The notes under the pieces are model-generated. The model saw only the letters and a program-made list of their open reading frames with translations. It did no database searches and was not told the origin of the DNA. Below, one piece after another: positions 43,720 to 54,058 of a stretch of 64,000 nt of DNA (position 1 is the stretch's first letter; the number at the start of each line of letters is the position of its first letter). The stretch comes from Furcasterigmium furcatum. Taxonomy: Eukaryota; Ascomycota; Sordariomycetes; Glomerellales; Plectosphaerellaceae. The DNA is taken from NCBI GenBank assembly GCA_001599815.1, contig BCIA01000007.1:310001-374000 (forward strand), written 5' to 3'. The position numbers and the translations under genes were made by a program.

Positions 43720-44952
43720 AATGCTCTGTACAGGTAATCATGGGATGGCGGGGAGGGTTTCACAACCGACGCGGTCTGGACGCATCACCATCTTGGGCGA
43801 CATCAAAGTGTACAAAAGGGAGTTAGGCGAAAGATTTGACCTGGTCACCTCGACATCACGACCCCCCTTCGACTCAGGTGTGAAAGTGACGTCTTCGTCC
43901 TGTAGAGGCCGACCCTGCTCCTCTCGGTCAACGTGTTGCACCCGGCCTATAATACGTACATTAAGGTATATAACCGGCGAGCCTCAGGGGCTCCCGGTAG
44001 GGATAAATCCAAAGATCCCATCCTGCACGTTGCGCCGAGAGGCAAGGAGGCGACCCCTGAGCCTGCCCCAGGGACTGGCTCCTCGCGATCAGGCCCAAGA
44101 AGGGTAAGAGCCAGATCTCGCACCAGCTGGGCCGATATTCCCGGGCCTGCAAGAAGCCATCGATCGCTCCATCTGACGTTGAGGCGTGATGTGCGCGACG
44201 TTCTTCTGCCGAGTACTTATCTGCACGCTCGAACTTTCACCCATGGTGTCCGTCTGCACGCCGCACGCATTGACGAGGGGGATTATCACCGCGCAGCCAA
44301 CCCTGCCCGTGCATCACAGAGAAGTATTGAACCGGATCGGGACGCTAACTTAAGCTTGAGGACAGGGCAACGACGAGATCGCGGGGCGCATCTGGCGGTT
44401 TGCTGGCCCATACAGCTTACATATTGAAATAGATCTCCCAGAGTCGTTAGACCTGTCAAGAGGTCACAGCCAAGGACGAACTATTTGGAGATCCCTGCTG
44501 CGTGCGGCGACCTTTGCACGTGGCGCAGAAATGAACGCCGACATAGGCAATTTGGGACTGCATCACATGAAGGCCGTGCGACATGAACCTGAACGTGCGG
44601 CTGTGGAGCGTTGACGAGGGTTGTTGGAGCCGACGAGAGGAGCACGTTGAGCGCCGTGGCGTCGACTAACTTGATAATGCCACTGGAGGGAGAATTACTC
44701 TCAGGTATGTATGTTCATACGCAGCACGGAGGAGCTGGTCGAAAGGGCTGGGCTCGCATGACGACGGAGAAGCATGCGAGGGACTTTGGCATGGTAAGGA
44801 GTTCGTTTGGTGTGATCGCCGTCTGGCCAAGGGGCCAGCACGGGAGGAGTCTCCTGCTGACCCTGGCGATTTCAGGTGGCACGGCGGCTCGGCCACGGCA
44901 CTGGAGTCCTTCGTCTGCGCCTTCGAGAGCAAACGGGGAAACGAAGCGATGA

Positions 44953-44977
44953 GAACAGAACAGAACAGAACAGAACA
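44953..44977. repeat. (GAACA)5 microsatellite
   Basis: Five perfect copies of GAACA. No function is implied. Confidence 0.9.
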
Positions 44978-45658
44978 GCCCTGCGTCCCAGCTCTGCGGC
45001 ATCACGTTCCAAAGCATGCAGGACATATCACCCGGGACCCTGCGGCTGAATTGTTTGCCTGCCTCCGTCAGAACCTCCCTCCACGGCCTCCTCAACACCA
45101 GCTCCAGCCCCGGATGCTCCGTCGGCGTCCAGATACAGTCTCATTCAGCTCTAGCGTAACGGAAGACAGTGGAGAGAGCTCCGTTCACTGGCGCATTACG
45201 TGCATACCCACTGCAGTGACCCCCTGCTGTTCATCCTAACGGCGCTGAAGCTCGGCCGTGGAGGTCTCGTGAAGGAAAAGGGGGACCTGGGCGAACATCC
45301 AGATGTCACGAGACAGACAGTGACGGGCCACACAGGAGTGAGTTTGTGCAGAGACACAGCATAAGCCCACGATCACCCGAGGCCTCGCCGCCCTCACCCT
45401 CGCTCTCGTCCTGAGGCTCGCGCCGCTCATCAGCTGGCAGCAGAGCACGGCCCCGTCGCACAGACCACGCGGTTACATGTCGTCTGAAATCTGGCGATGC
45501 TCTCCGCACAACGGGCCCATCTCACACGACTGCGCACACTGCAGGCGGCCGCAGAAGACTTTCCCTGCATTCGTGAGACATTGGTGGCGGCCGAACACGC
45601 GCACATTCCTGTGCCGCGAGCCGGCGGTGGGCAGCGACACGACGACGCTGGACAAACA

Positions 45659-45705
45659 CACGGCGTAGACAACGCCGTGGCACCACGAACTGGACGTGGT
45701 GCCAC
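45659..45705. other. Two overlapping perfect hairpins
   Basis: Stem 1 pairs CACGGCGT (45659-45666) with ACGCCGTG (45672-45679), loop five bases. Stem 2 pairs GTGGCACCACG (45677-45687) with CGTGGTGCCAC (45695-45705), loop seven bases. They share three bases, so in RNA or single-stranded DNA only one can be fully formed. An A9 tract follows nine bases later. Confidence 0.7.
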
Positions 45706-47687
45706 GATGGGATAAAAAAAAAGAAGGAGGGCTGTCCCGGCGGCGGCTCCTCTCCGAAGGAGGCGTCCGTCAGGCTTGATGCTGGCAGCCGATGCTTCAG
45801 GGGGGCATTCGGCTGCTTTTGTCAATCCTGACCTGAAATGGCCCTGAAATTTGCTCCCCCCTTTACGGGCCCCTGTCATCTCAGCGCTCCGGGCGCAGGA
45901 CAGGGGGCCGTCGGCATGACCTGTATTGACCCGCAAGTCTGGCTGGGATCTTCGTTGATGGGCATTCTGCCCGCCGGGTGGGGACAAACAGGCAACGTTG
46001 CCTGAGCTGTGAATGGGATTTGGTGGATGAGGCAGAGGACGTTTCCATATCGTGAGGCTTTGAGGATGATGCATGTATATAAGTATGGGTGAATATGATA
46101 GCGTGGACATGAGAAACAACTGCTGGAAGAACCACCTCGGAACTATGCGTGTAAGTCAATAGGTAAGACGAAAATACTGTCCTGCGGTCGAGTCGGGAGT
46201 TGTCGACATGGCCTCCCACTTACAAGCAAGACCCCGGCTGAATGATGCTGGGCAGACGGGACCAGCAAGTCAGGGTCTGGCCGGCTCTGTCGGCTGGCCG
46301 CTGGACGGGTAATGACATTGCAAATGAAATACGGAGAGGTGCTTCTCTGCCAGAACGACAGGTTTGTTTGCCAAACATCCATGGTCGCTGAGGCATGGCT
46401 CAGGAGGCGACAATGTAGTATTACCGCAGTGTACAGCTGTCGGCAAACGAACAGCGGCAGCCAACTGCCAGAGTTGCAGCCGGCTCTTCGTCTTCCCCAG
46501 CTGAACCACCGCCGCCGTTCTTCGGCCAGCCAGCGCAAGTGGCCTCCTTGGCTCGTTGTCCACAACTCCCACCGTTGCGTTGGCAGACAAGGATCATGCC
46601 CCCTGCCCCGGCCTGCCCCATTCTTCGGCTGCAATCGACACGGATTCCCACCGCGGCCTCTGCAAGTCAGGCGTGGTCCGTCCCCGGTCCTGGCTTGGTG
46701 GAGGTGAAGATTGAAGATTGACGAGGGGAGAGAGGGGGCAGAGAGAGGACAGACAGAAGACAGACAACCAAACGAAAGAGGGCAGGCCGGCGGCCAATAT
46801 CCCACATAGTCCGTGAACAAAACTGATTAGTGTGGTGGTGGTGCCAATGCCGGACGAGAAAAGTTCCATGGAATTGCTCCCTCCGGTCCATCCTCATCAC
46901 GAGCCAGCGTCCTCCTGCCACTCAGCTGCCCCCCTCCCGCCGATCTATGCCTCCTACGACCTCACGAAGGACGGCTAGTCTCAGTGAGTCGCGCTGCAGA
47001 TATCACCGCTCGCCCACACCATACCGGGCCTTTCCCCAGTCCTCAACTCCCATCACCATCGCTTCTCCCTTCTCACCTGCCGGCCGCCACGTGGAAAGTC
47101 GTCTTGGTTCATTGCGATCCTCCCAGCACCCGCATCGCCTGTCCTGAGTCGTTCCTGACCCAGCGGCGCCGTCGCAGGGACCGGCCTGCTCCCGCCCCGA
47201 CCTACCACCAAACTAAGGCCGTAGTCTCATTTTGCGAGCCCGATAGTACGACCACCGGACGTTGATCAGTCGCCAGCAGCAGAGACGGACTGAGCGCCGC
47301 CGCCCGGCCTCGACCTGCTGCCCGGATCGCGAGAATACCGCACGTACTCAGGGCAACAGCCCAGCAACAATCAGACCAAAGCCGGACGATTCCCAACCGC
47401 CGCCGCCGTCACCGTCACACCGCCAGCGAGGGTCAAGGGGGGGTCTGTGTCCCAATAGACTGGATGAATCGCTAGCTGCGGGCCATCCGACGGGCTCTGG
47501 ACAAGGTAATCCCCTCCAGACAGACACACAGACAGACATTTCTCGTCAAGACCGGGTCTCCCTCTGCAACAACGGCGAACCACCGTTGAAGCGAACTGCT
47601 GCCCTGCGCTCCTCACCTCATGCCCCAATGCCTCACTCTACCACATCTTGCATCACCAGCTGACCACTGCCCCCCTCTGCCGCAGAG

Positions 47688-50498
47688 ATGGGGAGGACGT
47701 CCAAATTCACGTTTCCCGTTCCGGGGAAACGGCAGAAACACCAGAGCACGATCGGTCCCATCGTGTCCAATCCGATGTCGAAGGCCCAGAGGATCCTGGG
47801 CGCCGCCGAGCTCAACATCGACGCACCGAAGCAATGGGACGAGGCGTCCAACTCGGGCATCAGCGTGTCCGTATCCGACCACACATCCGCCTACACAGCG
47901 ACCGAACGGGGTTACCGGAGGACCGACGAGCCGGCCGACGAGGGCCACGGAGGATACAACAGCGGGAGCCGGGGCGTCAAGAGCACAAACAGGTGGGAGA
48001 TGGAGTCGGAGACGGTCCCGGCACACGTCCACTCGGGCAGGGGAATGCACGGCGAGGACACGGCCAGGGAGTACATGTCGGACGCCTCGAGCGTGAGGAG
48101 GCGGCAGTCCAACTCGACGCTCAAGTCGTGGTACGACAAGTCCAAGATGCCCCTGTCCATCTCCCAGCAGACATCCTCCTCCGCCATGGCCAAGGGCCTG
48201 CCCGCGAAGGCCAGCGCCCTTCTCGACGTCGACGGCTCCGGCGCCGCCGACAACGCATCTAACGCCTCGCAGGCGACGAAGGTGGCCAAGCGACCGAGCC
48301 GGCTCAACCTGTCTCACCTGTTGCATGGAGGCCGACACCGTGATCAGCATCTCCAGCCGTCGCCGAGCTCAGGCAGCCTCCGCAGCCAGGACTTCAGCAG
48401 GAGTCCCTCGATAGCATCCTCCTACTCGCCAGACACGCTCGTCACGTCACCGCGGACGCCCAGGAGACTGGTCAAGAAGCCGACCAAAGAGCGCCTGGCA
48501 GCCGAGGCCGCGGCCGCTGCTGCTTCTGAGCAGGCACCGACACACAGGCGCGGCTCGGGCAGCACACAGGGCGAGGGCGGCGGTCTGCACGCCCCGCGAG
48601 ACCTGTACGACCATTACGAGCGGACGGCGTTCCGAGATATCCTGGAATCCCCCGCCGAGGAGGCAGCTGACCCGTTCGACGAAGAGGCCGCAGCGACAAA
48701 AGAGCTGATATCCGACTTCCCGGCGGCTCCTGTCGGTCCAACGCCCCTGAGATCACCATCATATCCCCGGAGCAGCACCGCCTCCTCTAACCCTGTCATC
48801 AAGGAGCCCCGGCATGGGCACGATGAAGTCCGACGGGGCTCCGAGGCTTCCACGAAAGCCAGCAGCTACTCAATACATTCAGGGGGCCATTTCCACCATG
48901 GCCCTGACCGTGACTATGCGTCGAGCCTCGCGAGCGTCTCCAGCCGTCACACCAAGACATCCAAGGCCTCCAAGCGCACCAACCCCAGCATCACCGAGTC
49001 CGACAGACAGGAGCGTAGCGTTCTGTCTCTATCCTCCGACTCGGAGGAAGACTACGAGACCGGCGCCGACACGGCGTCCAAGTCTGCAACATCCATCTCG
49101 AGCTACAGCCGCTCGCCCATTGATGCGCCCCCGAGCCCGGCGTCGGTGTCGAGGAAGTCAGTCGGCTCCAGGGGCGAGTCAATATCCGACACGGCGAGCA
49201 GGAAGTCCGGAAAACGGGCGAGCTTCGCGGCCACGCACACCTATCTTACCGTCCCCGCGGGATCCTCGCCGAGCAACCTCAAGCCTACCTCGATCAATCC
49301 CCGAACGAGCTCCGTCAACAGAGGCGGTCAGCTCCCCTCAGCCCGCATGTCGACAATGTCAGCGTCGTCCAACGCCTCGGCCGAATGGCAGAAGACATAC
49401 GGCGTCCACGAGGCCAAGGCAGTCGCCGTCCACTCCGTCGCCTCGACCGCGAGCTCCCTCCAGGGCGTCGCACAGGCACATCACCAAGAATCGCAAGCCA
49501 CCGAGCCCCAGCCGCCGCCGGGGCGGCAGTCTCTCCGGTCCGGGGACCAACCCACGCCGCCCCTGAGCCCTTCGTCTGTCGAGTTCTGCCTGCAGCCCGA
49601 CATGTCCTTCGACGTGGCCGAGGGCTCGCGCACCAACCCGCGCTTCATGGCCGTCACCCGCCAGGAGCAGATGCTCCTCGCCGCGCTGCGGAACAAGCGC
49701 GCCATGATGCGCGAGAACATCATCGCCGAGTTCGAGGGCGAGCAGCTGCCCGGCTCCAGCCCTCATGCCGAGCCCGCTGCTCCCCGCAGCTCTCATAAGC
49801 ACACGTCCTCACAGGCGACGATCCGCGGGCCGCAGGCCGACGACGGGCACAGGCCGAACCTGCGCCACCAGCTCTCAAGCACGTCGACGAGCACCATCAC
49901 ATCGGCCAGCCGCGCCTCCGAGAAGCGCCGCGAGGCATCATCCTCCGCGGCCGCCAAAGCTCCCCCGAGCTCGAACGGGCACCGAGTCCGCTCGGATTCC
50001 AGGGGCACGCGGTCCAATACCGGCGACTACTCCAGCCCGGCGTCCTCGCGCTCCCACAGCGGCGCGAGGGAGACGAGGTCGCAAACGTCCCTGTCGCACC
50101 GCCAGCACGCGACCCGCGTCCACGACTACCACCACGGCAGCGACCGCGCGGACTTTGTCAGCTTCGACGACATCCCCTCCGAGGAGGAAGAAGAGGAGGA
50201 GCCCAGCCCCTACGGCCCGCGCAGCCAGCAGAAGGGCCTCTCGCCCGCAGGCAGCCTCCGCAACGCCCGCAGCAGGAGCAGCAGCAGCAAGGCCAGCAGC
50301 GTCCGCTGGCGCCCGGCCCACGAGGGCAAGAAGCCCCTGGCCGCCCGCGTGGTCGAGGAGGAAGATGGCCCCAGGGCCGACTCGCCCGCCCGCATGCTCG
50401 CGCCCCCGCCCGCGGGGATGGACCGCAAGAAGGCCGTCCGGCTGAGCGCCGTTGGCCGCGCCGGGCCCGAGGTCGGGTGGTGGGGAGACGACGGCTGA
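47688..50498 (+). CDS. Large Ser-rich low-complexity protein, function unknown
   Basis: Single uninterrupted frame of 936 residues with strong fungal codon bias. No enzymatic domain is recognised. The N-terminal 45 residues (TSKFTFPVPGKRQKHQS and SNPMSKAQRILGAAELNI) look conserved in type rather than low in complexity. Most of the rest is Ser/Arg/Pro/Ala-rich and probably disordered, with many Ser-Pro and Arg-x-x-Ser sites for kinases. Near residues 658-676 a compact charged helix, RQEQMLLAALRNKRAMMRE, stands out from the disordered background and may be the functional core. Near the C-terminus is an acidic DDIPSEEEEEEE run and a short Lys/Arg patch. The make-up fits a cytoskeletal, polarity or signalling scaffold, but that is only suggestive. 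The ATG at 47688 opens the conserved segment. Confidence 0.8.
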   Translation: MGRTSKFTFPVPGKRQKHQSTIGPIVSNPMSKAQRILGAAELNIDAPKQWDEASNSGISVSVSDHTSAYTATERGYRRTDEPADEGHGGYNSGSRGVKSTNRWEMESETVPAHVHSGRGMHGEDTAREYMSDASSVRRRQSNSTLKSWYDKSKMPLSISQQTSSSAMAKGLPAKASALLDVDGSGAADNASNASQATKVAKRPSRLNLSHLLHGGRHRDQHLQPSPSSGSLRSQDFSRSPSIASSYSPDTLVTSPRTPRRLVKKPTKERLAAEAAAAAASEQAPTHRRGSGSTQGEGGGLHAPRDLYDHYERTAFRDILESPAEEAADPFDEEAAATKELISDFPAAPVGPTPLRSPSYPRSSTASSNPVIKEPRHGHDEVRRGSEASTKASSYSIHSGGHFHHGPDRDYASSLASVSSRHTKTSKASKRTNPSITESDRQERSVLSLSSDSEEDYETGADTASKSATSISSYSRSPIDAPPSPASVSRKSVGSRGESISDTASRKSGKRASFAATHTYLTVPAGSSPSNLKPTSINPRTSSVNRGGQLPSARMSTMSASSNASAEWQKTYGVHEAKAVAVHSVASTASSLQGVAQAHHQESQATEPQPPPGRQSLRSGDQPTPPLSPSSVEFCLQPDMSFDVAEGSRTNPRFMAVTRQEQMLLAALRNKRAMMRENIIAEFEGEQLPGSSPHAEPAAPRSSHKHTSSQATIRGPQADDGHRPNLRHQLSSTSTSTITSASRASEKRREASSSAAAKAPPSSNGHRVRSDSRGTRSNTGDYSSPASSRSHSGARETRSQTSLSHRQHATRVHDYHHGSDRADFVSFDDIPSEEEEEEEPSPYGPRSQQKGLSPAGSLRNARSRSSSSKASSVRWRPAHEGKKPLAARVVEEEDGPRADSPARMLAPPPAGMDRKKAVRLSAVGRAGPEVGWWGDDG

Positions 50499-51158
50499 AC
50501 CGGATATATCTCTCTCTTTCGCTTCACGAACGCCGTACCCTCTCGGCGAGGGCTGGTCCCCGCTGCCGGGAGGGACATTCTACTTATCAGTACTCAAGCG
50601 AGACCCGGGGCTGACCTGACCCCGGGCGCTTTTTTCTAATCTGTACCGCACGCACGCACGGGAGGCGACTGACACCCGACGCACGAATTTCCTTATGTTT
50701 TGTTTTTCCCCAGCACGGCGGGGGGCCCTGACGAAGTACGGCGCAAAAGTGTACAATACATAGCTGCTTTTTCCGGTATCTTACATGGTGTGGTAATGCG
50801 CTCTGGGAAGGGAGTGGACATTGTTTTGAGAGAGAAGAGATGCTGTAGCAAGATGAAGGGAGCGTACGTACGTAGTTAGACGTGATGGCGGCGATATGCC
50901 AGCCCGGAGGAGAATCAGACCATCCGTATCACACAGCCTGAGCACCACTGCATGTACCACTTCATATGTCACCATGTGAGTTCCGGCGAGCTAGTACAAA
51001 GAGGCTCGTGGCCCCCATAAGATTGGGTGAGGTCGTAGGTACCTATTTTACAGTATTATGCATGTTTGCACAGTAGACCCGTCGCCGGGCCGTGGTGGTG
51101 GTTCAGATCCCGCAACGCCTGAGCCGTGTAACAGTCCAGTCCAGCCAGCCGGCCCCTT
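50499..51158. other. Convergent intergene
   Basis: A 660-bp region between the 3' ends of the 936-residue protein (plus) and the stomatin-like gene (minus). It shows T-rich and A-rich runs expected of 3' untranslated regions and no further gene. Confidence 0.5.
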
Positions 51159-52402
51159 TTACTTCTGCTCCGCGGTCCGGTCGAACGACTCGAGCACGGT
51201 GTCCTTGAGGTCCTTGCCCTTGCCCGCGGCCTCGCCCTCGCCGGCCTCCCGCCCCTCGGCCTGCACGATCCGCTTCGCCGTCGCCCGGGCCTGCGTCTCG
51301 CTCACCTTGCCGTAGACGCTGAGCCCCGTGGCGATCATGCCGCCGATGTCGCCCACGTTGCCGGGCACGACGACGGCGGTGCTCTCCTTGGCCAGCTTCG
51401 CGAAGGCGTCGACGTACTTCTCCGCGACGCTGAGGCTCACGGCGCCCTGGGCGGCCTCCTCGCCCTCGGCGATGCTCTTGGCCACGGCCTCGATGCCCGA
51501 CGCCGTCGCCCGCGCCTTGAGCAGGATCGCCTCCGCCTCACCGCTCGCGCGGTTGATCTGCTCCGCCTTGAGCGCCTCGGACGCCAGGATCACCGACTGC
51601 TTCTTGCCCTCGGCGATGTTGATGGCGCTCTGCCGCTGGCCCTCCGAGTCGAGGATCTCCGCGCGCTTGGATCGCTCGGCCGTCACCTGCCTGTGCATGG
51701 CCTCGACGACGCCCGCGGGGGCATGGATGTCGCGGATCTCGTACCGGAGGCACGTGACGCCCCAGGCCTGCGCGGCCTCGTTGATCGCCGCCGTGATGTT
51801 GGTGTTGAGCGCCGCGCGCTCCTTGAGGACGTGGTCGAGCGTCAACTGGCCGATTTCGGAGCGCATCGTCGTCTGCGCGAGCTGGGAGATGGCGTATTCC
51901 GCGTCTTCGACTCCGTAGCTGCGGTGGTCGGTCAGTGAGTGGCACGGAGAGCGCGGGACGAACGGGCCGCGCTTGCTTACCTTGCCTTGTAGGCGTCGAA
52001 CACCCGCGTGTAGAGCACGCCGTCAAGCTCCAAGGTGACGTTGTCGGCGGTGATGGCGCTCTGGCTGGGGATCTCGATCGCGGCCTCCTTCAGGGACTTG
52101 ACGTAGGCGATGCGGTCGAGGAAGGGCACCAGGATGGCGAGGCCGGGCTCGAGGATTCTGTTATACTTTCCCATGCGCTCGACGATCCATGCTGTCTGCT
52201 GCGGCACGAAGCGGACGATGGTATTCGCGGGGAGCGAGGGCTTCTGGAAGTAGGAGGGGATGCCGCCCTGGCTGGAGCCGAAGGTCGCGGGCTGGAGGGC
52301 GGCCGAGCTGGTGGTGAAGGCCCGGAGCTGGGCGTTGGACGAGTGCACGAGGGCACGTCGGAGGGGCGCGGCCATGGCCGCTTTTGTTACCGCCGAAGCC
52401 AT
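51159..52402 (-). CDS. Stomatin-like mitochondrial protein (SLP2/SPFH family)
   Basis: Membrane-organising scaffold of the mitochondrial inner membrane, 393 residues, exons 52402-51981 and 51918-51159 (1182 bp). Residues 1-40 are rich in Ala, Arg and Ser without acids, a good mitochondrial import sequence. The SPFH (prohibitin homology) domain follows: FVPQQTAWIVERMGKYNRIL, VPFLDRIAYVKSLKE, AITADNVTLELDGVLY, then across the intron YGVEDAEYAISQLAQTTMR and the WGVTCLRYEIRDI strand. The C-terminal coiled region (RSKRAEILDSEGQRQSAIN and AEAILLKARATASGIEAVA) mediates oligomer formation in relatives. The last 40 residues are Glu/Lys/Gly-rich. Mammalian SLP2 stabilises prohibitins and respiratory complexes through cardiolipin domains; the same role is assumed. 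It lies just downstream of mms2 on the same strand. Confidence 0.92.
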
Positions 52403-53015
52403 TCCGAGCGCATTGGCGGGTCTGCGAGCGGCGGTGGCGGTGGTGTGTGGTGAGGGTGTTCGTGGGCGAGTGTGGGTGTGAGTCGGGAGAGTCGTGGAGT
52501 GAGGAAGTTCCCGGCCAAGGTTCGGCTGCCAGATGCACGGATGGAGCTGCGAAAAAGCTGGGGCGATGGGCGAATGATGATGCTGGTCGGAGAAGGAGCT
52601 CGGGTTGGGCCGGATTTTAGCCGGGCCGGGGCCAAGTCGGAGCATCAATCGCCTTATCGGTGACACCAAACAGCGTCGTCCGATTACACGGCAGCGTCAG
52701 GGAAATTGGCCCTTGGCTTCTGTATTCTTTAGTGTCCTCTTCTTGTAGCTCGGAATTTGCTGACTACAGTGATTACTCGTAGTATGTACTGCAGACAGCA
52801 GCTAGGTCGGTGACAACAGCTCGGTACAGGCATCCTGTCAACCGCGACGCCCGCTCATCAAGGTGCTCCCCAATATCATAACGTTGTATGCATTCAAACG
52901 CCAGTACTGGAAAACTACCGGTCGCAAGTCCCCAGACACCCTCCATGTCGCTAAGTCCATGCTTGAAAGGTTCCAATCCCGTGTACGTCCATCAAGTTTC
53001 TTCCGCCCCCCTCCA
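52403..53015. other. Promoter region of the stomatin-like gene
   Basis: The 613 bp between the mms2 stop and the stomatin-like ATG hold the mms2 3' region and the promoter of the next gene. A pyrimidine-rich run (minus strand) precedes the ATG. No separate gene is seen. Confidence 0.45.
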
Positions 53016-53637
53016 TCACTCGTAAGTTGCGCCCTCGGGCGGCTGCGGGATCTTCTTGTTGGCCGGCGCGGCCATGTACCTGTGCATGCAGTGTCAGCCT
53101 CGCAACCAGACGTCTGGCGGCGCTGCACGTACCTCCTGAGCTCTATCAGGACGGTCTCCATGGTGTTCTCCCTCTTCCACTGCGCCAGGCACGGCAGCTG
53201 GCTGGGGTCGACGACACCGTTGCGCGGGTTGACGCAGGGCAGGTTGACCTGGCTCACGAACTGGACCGTGGGGGGCTGGTCGGGGTAGTCGGCGCCGCAG
53301 TGCATCTTGACGGAGTAGATTCGGTTCTCGTGGACGCTCTGGGTGGGGAGACGGTGGTTAGCTTGTGCATGAGACGAGGATGCACAGGGAGAAGGGAATC
53401 CGGGGCCTCTGCAACATACGTGGGGAGGGCCGAGGATGGTGCCGTTCCAGTTGGTCATCATCAGGTCCTCAGGGTCGTCCAGGCCATAGGAGCATGCCTC
53501 TGTACAGGTTCGTGTCAGTCATGGTCCGGCGTGCGTTCGAGGAGTCCAAGAGACGTGCGGCTACCTGCTCCCAGGCCCTTCTCGCCCTTCTCGAGCTCTT
53601 CGAGAAGGCGGAAGTTCCTCGGCACTTTGGCGCTCAT
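53016..53637 (-). CDS. mms2: Ubiquitin-conjugating enzyme variant Mms2 (UEV)
   Basis: Non-catalytic partner of Ubc13; the dimer builds Lys63-linked ubiquitin chains on PCNA in error-free DNA-damage tolerance. Exons on the minus strand are 53637-53565, 53499-53420, 53338-53133 and 53079-53016; 423 bp, 140 residues, matching yeast and human Mms2 length. Family features are VPRNFRLLEELEKGEKG at the N-terminus (the Ubc13-binding helix), WNGTILGPPHSVHENRIYSV, CGADYPDQPPTVQFVSQVN and LPCLAQWKRENTMETVLIEL. The HPN motif and active-site Cys of true E2s are absent, as expected for a UEV. The C-terminus QPPEGATYE is typical. The gene is divergent from mon2 across about 420 bp. Confidence 0.95.
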
Positions 53638-54058
53638 GTTGTGTGGATGAATGGATCTGCTCGTGTGTGGTGTTCGAAAGCGCGCGCTGTCTGCTGGGGG
53701 TGGTGTCTCGCGGTGGTTGATGAGGGGCAGCACAAACGGTCATGGGAGAGAAGCACAGGCCATCGCGGGGCAGGTACGGCAGAAATGGGGTGGGGCGGTG
53801 ACGGACGATCCAGGCACCTGGCAAGGGGCAGCCTGCTTAGTCATCGCTCAGGTGGACAGCTCTCAAGATCCCATTCGATGGATCCCTGGAGTGTGGCCCA
53901 GGTCACTGCAACAACCACCACCTACAGACTCCTGCCTGCCGAGCTTCTCACCTTTGCGACACGTACTCATCGGTTTCTGAGCGTGTCTTACAGCTTGTCG
54001 ACACCTCACTGCAGCTTGGGACCTAAGATGGCCCTGCCCCCAAACGACACATGACACG
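53638..54058. promoter_or_regulatory. Divergent promoter of mms2 and mon2
   Basis: A 421-bp region between two housekeeping genes transcribed away from each other. No obvious damage-response or other specific element was recognised by eye. Confidence 0.5.

Larger units (their letters stand above)
43720..47687. other. 4-kb stretch without a recognised gene
   Basis: Open frames of up to 229 codons occur on the minus strand (for example 45430-46119 and 46143-46820) but lack domain-like sequence and codon bias. A (GAACA)5 microsatellite lies at 44953-44977 and two overlapping perfect hairpins at 45659-45705. The last kilobase is probably the promoter and leader of the 936-residue protein. A rapidly evolving or non-coding transcript cannot be excluded. 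Confidence 0.4.

Noticed and set aside
45430..46820. Two minus-strand frames of 229 and 225 codons in the gene desert
   Set aside because: No codon bias, no domain-like sequence, and many Arg/Cys/Ser runs; taken as chance frames.
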